Assembly: GCA_947487325.1 (NCBI GenBank)
Contig: CANKWG010000001.1
Coordinates: 1-37,652 of the forward strand
DNA: 37,652 bases
Direction of reading: 5' to 3'
DNA from: Oxalobacteraceae bacterium
GTDB taxonomy: Bacteria; Pseudomonadota; Gammaproteobacteria; Burkholderiales; Burkholderiaceae_D
A program made the position numbers and the translations under genes. Under the pieces are notes generated by a model. The model was not told the DNA's origin. It did not search any database and saw only the letters and a program-made list of their open reading frames with translations. Positions 33,881 to 37,652 of the stretch are shown here, piece after piece. How positions within the stretch are numbered: position 1 is the stretch's first letter; each line of letters starts with the position of its first letter.

Positions 33881-34621
33881 ATGCGCATTCTGAAAAAACT
33901 TCCGATGCTGGCGGCTGGCGCACTGTTGAGCTTGAGCCTAAGCCTGACACATGCACAAGAAAAGATGACGGGTAATCCACCGCCATCAAGTCAGCTGCAA
34001 TACCGACTGATCGCTGACATCAAAGGACTCTCAGTCGAGGGCAACGGACAAATCGATTGGCAAGTCGATGCAAAACAATATCGGCTGAGTTTTGATATGT
34101 CCACTCAGCTGACAGGCCAGTTGATGTTGGAAAAAAGCGAGGGCACCATCGATCGTAGCGGACTGGTACCGGCGAATTTTTTACTAAAACGCATTCGCAA
34201 GGAGCCTGTGACTGTTGTCTTTGATCGTCGTGCTGGCCAGATCAACTTCGCGGGTGATACTCCCGCTCACAAAATTCAGGGCGGCGAACAGGATAGGCTC
34301 AGCGTCATCTGGCAGTTGTTATCGGTGGCGCGTGCACGCCCTGGCAGTTTCATTCCTGGCTCAAGCTGGAAATTTTTTGTCGCCGGCCATCGTAGCGGCG
34401 AATCCTGGACCTTTCAGGTAAAAGACAAGCAGCGACTGCGTACTGATCTCGGCGAAGTCGATACATTACATGTGACCTATGTACCAAACGATAGCAATAA
34501 TGGGCGACAAATCGATATCTGGCTCGCGCCATCCCAAGAATGGTTCCCGGTGCGTCTGCGCTTTACCGAGCCCAACGGCGATTCAATTGAGCAAACGATA
34601 GAAAAAATTATAAAAAAATGA
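33881..34621 (+). CDS. Exported DUF3108 family protein
   Basis: This 246-residue protein has a signal peptide (LPMLAAGALLSLSLSLTHAQ, cleavage near residue 26). The mature DUF3108 domain parallels the preceding protein: IDWQVDAKQYRLSFDMSTQL, KIQGGEQDRLSVIWQLL, IDIWLAPSQEWFPVRLRF. It is probably periplasmic. The two genes are tandem paralogs 40 bp apart. Its stop overlaps the queC start (ATGA), so queC may be translated through coupling. No function is known. Confidence 0.83.
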   Translation: MRILKKLPMLAAGALLSLSLSLTHAQEKMTGNPPPSSQLQYRLIADIKGLSVEGNGQIDWQVDAKQYRLSFDMSTQLTGQLMLEKSEGTIDRSGLVPANFLLKRIRKEPVTVVFDRRAGQINFAGDTPAHKIQGGEQDRLSVIWQLLSVARARPGSFIPGSSWKFFVAGHRSGESWTFQVKDKQRLRTDLGEVDTLHVTYVPNDSNNGRQIDIWLAPSQEWFPVRLRFTEPNGDSIEQTIEKIIKK

Positions 34622-35352
34622 GTTCTTCAGCACTGGTGCTTTTTTCAGGTGGTCAGGATTCGACGACCTGCCTGGCTTGGGCACTGTCACGCTATGCGCG
34701 CGTCGAGACACTGGGGTTTGACTATGGTCAGCGGCATGCGGTTGAGCTCAGCCTGCGGCCCTCACTTTTATCATCTATACGCACATTGAATGCTGAATGG
34801 CATGACAGGCTGGGTGAGGATCATCTGCTCGATCTGTCATTGCTAGGGAAGATTTCAGACACCGCACTCACACGTGATACGGCGATTACGATGCAAGCGA
34901 ATGGTTTACCGAATACCTTCGTGCCAGGTCGCAATCTGCTTTTCATTACCGTCGCAGCAGCACTCGCTTACCGCCGCGGCATTGATGTCATCGTCGGCGG
35001 TATGTGCGAGACAGATTACTCTGGCTATCCAGACTGTCGCGATCACAGTCTGCGCGCACTCGAATCAGCGCTGCAGCTCGGCATGGCAACCACGCTGTCA
35101 CTACAAACACCGCTGATGTGGCTAAACAAGGCCGCGACCTGGCAGCTGGCTCACGATTTGGGTGGCGAGCCACTGGTGACTTTGATACGTACTGATACGC
35201 ACACGTGCTATCTGGGGGAACGGGGCTTATTGCATGACTGGGGTCACGGCTGTGGCACTTGTCCGGCGTGTGAATTGCGGGCGAATGGCTATCGTGAATA
35301 CGCCGCTGGTACATCAGCGAAAGACACTGGATCCCGGCTTTCGCCGGGATGA
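34618..35352 (+). CDS. queC: 7-cyano-7-deazaguanine synthase QueC
   Basis: QueC converts 7-carboxy-7-deazaguanine to preQ0 with ATP and ammonia, in queuosine synthesis. The 244-residue protein has the PP-loop LVLFSGGQDSTTCLAWAL, FDYGQRHAVEL, and the family block LPNTFVPGRNLLF. The zinc-binding cysteines are in THTCYLGERG and HGCGTCPACELRANGY. The last dozen residues (SAKDTGSRLSPG) and the stop codon come from a REP-like palindrome. No other queuosine gene is in the window. Confidence 0.95.
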   Translation: MSSSALVLFSGGQDSTTCLAWALSRYARVETLGFDYGQRHAVELSLRPSLLSSIRTLNAEWHDRLGEDHLLDLSLLGKISDTALTRDTAITMQANGLPNTFVPGRNLLFITVAAALAYRRGIDVIVGGMCETDYSGYPDCRDHSLRALESALQLGMATTLSLQTPLMWLNKAATWQLAHDLGGEPLVTLIRTDTHTCYLGERGLLHDWGHGCGTCPACELRANGYREYAAGTSAKDTGSRLSPG

Positions 35353-35354
35353 CG
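35325..35354. repeat. REP-like palindromic element at the queC 3' end
   Basis: ATCCCGGC (35331-35338) pairs with GCCGGGAT (35343-35350) around TTTC. It lies within a CACTGGATCCCGG...GGGATGACG sequence of the kind scattered through many proteobacterial genomes. Only one copy is seen here. It supplies the queC stop codon and may also act as a weak transcript end. Confidence 0.7.
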
Positions 35355-35373
35355 GTAGTTATTGATGCGAACT

Positions 35374-35406
35374 AAAAACACCCAACGTCATCGCGACGTT
35401 GGGTGT
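35374..35406 (-). terminator. Rho-independent terminator of the indolepyruvate oxidoreductase gene
   Basis: A perfect 12-bp stem, ACACCCAACGTC (35378-35389) with GACGTTGGGTGT (35395-35406), has a 5-base loop. On the minus strand it is followed by a T5 run. It begins ten bases after the minus-strand stop at 35416. On the plus strand there is no T run, so it may stop queC transcripts less well. Confidence 0.9.
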
Positions 35407-35415
35407 AGCAGGGGA

Positions 35416-37652
35416 TCACGCAGCGTGCCGCCCCGATTCCGGCGGAGACTTCGCTGTCGGATTCAAGGCATCAAGCAGCTTGGCCTCTTTCTGCTTAGCG
35501 TTTTTCAAATGCCGTTCTTTCACATGACCATAGCCCCGGATATCTTCCGGAACGCTGGCCAGCTCCACCATCTGCGATAAATTCTCGCTACTCAACGTCG
35601 GCAACAGCGTTGCAATGGCATTGCGATATTCAACAATCAAGGCGCGTTCGCTCTTGCGCTCTTCGGTGTGACCAAACGGATCCAGCAAACTGCCGCGCAG
35701 GAAACGCAGTTTCGCCAGCAGCGGAAACACCATACCGACCCAGCTACCGAACTGGCGCTTGATCAGATGACCATTCGTATCGCGTTGTGACAGCAGCGGG
35801 GGCGCAAGATGGTATTTGATCGAATAATTTCCTTCGAACATACCTGCAATTTTTTGTTTAAATGCAGGATCACTGTGCAAACGCGCGACTTCGTACTCAT
35901 CTTTGTAAGCCATGAGCTTGAAGAAATAACGCGCGACAGCCTCGGTCAGACGCAAGCTTTGTCCGGCGGATACCAACTTGCTTTCAGCAGCGCGAACTTG
36001 TTCGACGAACTGCCGATAACTATCAGCATAAGTCGCATTTTGATAATCCGTCAGGAAGGCTATGCGACGCTTGATGGTTTCATCCAAGGTTGGCGCGCGT
36101 TTGAATTCGATCACTTGCGCCGGTGCGAGCGCCTTCATTTCCTTCTCAACGGCTTCCAGATTGTCTGCAGCCAGACGACCCCAGGCAAACGACTGCTGAT
36201 TGAAATCGACGGAAACGCCATTGAGCTCAATCGCCTTCAGCAGCGCCTCCTCCGACAGCGGTACCCAACCACGCTGGAATGCATAACCCAGCATGAACAT
36301 ATTGGTCGCAATCGCATCGCCCATCAGCGTGGTGGCGATCTTGCCAGCCTCGATGGCAGCGACGGCTTCATCACCACAGGCCTTGCGGATATTGTCCGCA
36401 GCGCTGGCATCTGGATAGACCCAGTCCGGATTTTTGACAAACGCAGCCGTTGGCGCAAGTGTGGAATTAATGACCGCATGCGTGCGGCCACTGCCCATAC
36501 GCGCGATTGCATCCTTGCTCGCGGCAACAATCACATCGCAACCAATCACAAGATCCGCTGCACCGGTACCGACGCGGGTGGAATGTATCTGGTCATCTTT
36601 TTCTGCCAGACGCACATGCGACATCACCGGTCCGCCTTTTTGCGCGAGGCCGCTCATGTCGAGCACGCTGCAAGCCTTGCCGCCGACGTGCGCTGCCATC
36701 GCCAGAATCTGGCCCACGGTCACTACGCCCGTGCCGCCAATACCGGTGACCAGCACGCCGAAGGGCTCGCTGAGCGAAGGCAATTGCGGCGCGCTCAGTT
36801 TTGCGGCGCGTGACATGGCAGAAATTGCACTGCCGCTCGCATCTTTCATCGCCGCTTTTTTCGGCTTCTTCAGTTGCCCGCCTTCGACCGTGACAAAGCT
36901 CGGGCAAAAACCAGTCACGCAAGAGAAGTCCTTGTTGCAGCTGGATTGATTGATCTGACGCTTGCGGCCGAATTCTGTTTCGAGTGGCTCGACTGACAGA
37001 CAATTCGATTTGACGCTGCAATCACCACAACCTTCGCATACCGCCTCATTGATCACAGCACGCTTGGCCGGATCAGGAAAGGCATTGCGCTTCCTGCGGC
37101 GACGCTTCTCGGACGCACAGGTTTGGTCGTAGATGATGGCAGAAACACCTTTGACTTCACGCATTTCACGCTGCACGGCGTCGAGCTCGCTGCGATGACG
37201 AATCGTCACGCCCGGTGCCCAGTTGGTGGTGGCCGGATATTTGTCCGGCTCATCGGTGACAACGACAATCGGCGTCACACCTTCAGCAGCGACCTGACGC
37301 GAAATCGTCGCAGGATCAAGCGGACCATCATGGGTCTGGCCGCCGGTCATGGCTACCGCGTCGTTGAACAAAATCTTGTAGGTCATGTTGACCTTGGCTG
37401 CAGCAGAGGCACGAATCGCGAGCAGACCCGAGTGATAGTAAGTGCCGTCACCAATATTGGCGAACACATGCTGCTCGGTGGTGAAGGGCGCATGACCAAT
37501 CCAGGTCGTACCTTCGGCACCCATGTGCGTGAAGGTCGAGGTGGAGCGATCCATCCACAAAGCCATGTAATGGCAACCGATGCCGGCGAGTGCACGACTG
37601 CCTTCGGGTACACGCGTTGAGGTGTTGTGCGGACAGCCTGAGCAAAAATACG
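35416..37652 (-). CDS. Fused indolepyruvate ferredoxin oxidoreductase (5' end outside window)
   Basis: The frame is open to the window edge and 745 codons are visible. The enzyme oxidatively decarboxylates aryl-pyruvates to aryl-acetyl-CoA, passing electrons to ferredoxin. In order it shows the cysteine segment YFCSGCPHNTST, a thiamine-diphosphate motif region NIGDGTYYHSG, a ferredoxin-like cysteine set (CEGCGDCSVKSNC and CVTGFCPS), and the gamma domain with GIGGTGVVTVGQILAMAAHV and LAQKGGPVMSHVRL. The C-terminal ~200 residues are typical of the long fused bacterial form of about 1,150-1,200 residues. A strong terminator follows. Confidence 0.93.
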   Translation of the reverse strand, partial: YFCSGCPHNTSTRVPEGSRALAGIGCHYMALWMDRSTSTFTHMGAEGTTWIGHAPFTTEQHVFANIGDGTYYHSGLLAIRASAAAKVNMTYKILFNDAVAMTGGQTHDGPLDPATISRQVAAEGVTPIVVVTDEPDKYPATTNWAPGVTIRHRSELDAVQREMREVKGVSAIIYDQTCASEKRRRRKRNAFPDPAKRAVINEAVCEGCGDCSVKSNCLSVEPLETEFGRKRQINQSSCNKDFSCVTGFCPSFVTVEGGQLKKPKKAAMKDASGSAISAMSRAAKLSAPQLPSLSEPFGVLVTGIGGTGVVTVGQILAMAAHVGGKACSVLDMSGLAQKGGPVMSHVRLAEKDDQIHSTRVGTGAADLVIGCDVIVAASKDAIARMGSGRTHAVINSTLAPTAAFVKNPDWVYPDASAADNIRKACGDEAVAAIEAGKIATTLMGDAIATNMFMLGYAFQRGWVPLSEEALLKAIELNGVSVDFNQQSFAWGRLAADNLEAVEKEMKALAPAQVIEFKRAPTLDETIKRRIAFLTDYQNATYADSYRQFVEQVRAAESKLVSAGQSLRLTEAVARYFFKLMAYKDEYEVARLHSDPAFKQKIAGMFEGNYSIKYHLAPPLLSQRDTNGHLIKRQFGSWVGMVFPLLAKLRFLRGSLLDPFGHTEERKSERALIVEYRNAIATLLPTLSSENLSQMVELASVPEDIRGYGHVKERHLKNAKQKEAKLLDALNPTAKSPPESGRHAA

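Noticed and set aside
35809..36813. 334-codon plus-strand frame opposite the indolepyruvate oxidoreductase gene
   Set aside because: The minus-strand gene is clearly real with cofactor motifs; the opposite frame shows no recognisable features and no ribosome site.

Overview
The window reads as chromosome from a betaproteobacterium, most likely Burkholderiales (Oxalobacteraceae-like). The reasons are the aa3 cytochrome oxidase cluster with its DUF2244, DUF2970 and DUF2909 companions and a 36-residue assembly protein, a PhaM-type PHA granule protein beside DUF3108 genes, and bioC divergent from comF. This placement comes from gene content and family knowledge, not from a search. No rRNA, tRNA, CRISPR array, transposase or phage gene was seen.

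Region 1 (1-7210, minus strand) is a type I secretion locus. In transcription order it holds an RTX-type ABC exporter, a 92-residue membrane protein, three tandem paralogous four-helix membrane proteins of no family I recognise, and a large RTX/EF-hand protein that leaves the window unfinished. The middle paralog is broken by one missing T in a T8 run, at a site that is also a U-UUU-UUA slippery heptamer. The 2.1 kb of small membrane genes is visibly AT-rich beside its neighbours. This is the least ordinary part of the window.

Region 2 (7465-17028, minus strand) is the cytochrome c oxidase operon. A likely promoter at 16999-17028 leads into DUF2244, ctaC (II), ctaD (I), a 36-residue assembly protein, ctaG, DUF2970, ctaE (III), then SURF1, a Sco-like membrane protein, ctaA, ctaB and sco. 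Structural subunits, copper delivery and heme A synthesis are together. A plus-strand DUF2909 gene interrupts it between ctaE and SURF1.

Region 3 (17085-21156) holds bioC and, divergent from it, comF and trmL. A PCu(A)C copper chaperone, a conserved unknown and a DUF411 protein follow. The copper proteins fit with CuA assembly in the oxidase.

Region 4 (21349-31815) looks like a photo-oxidative stress and lipid-modification set. A diiron desaturase-like protein and an iron-sulfur photolyase lie on the minus strand. A periplasmic glutathione peroxidase lies on the plus strand. It is followed by a tightly coupled plus-strand operon: FAD oxidoreductase, DUF1365, CFA-synthase-like methyltransferase, chalcone-isomerase-like protein, MFS transporter, DUF3833 lipoprotein, SDR and NTF2-like protein. 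The methyltransferase lacks two residues of the canonical CFA-synthase bicarbonate site. An 18-bp perfect palindrome lies upstream of the operon.

Region 5 (31900-37652) holds phaM, two tandem DUF3108 envelope proteins, queC ending inside a REP-like palindrome, and the 3' part of a fused indolepyruvate ferredoxin oxidoreductase gene with its own terminator. No gap between genes exceeds about 300 bases.
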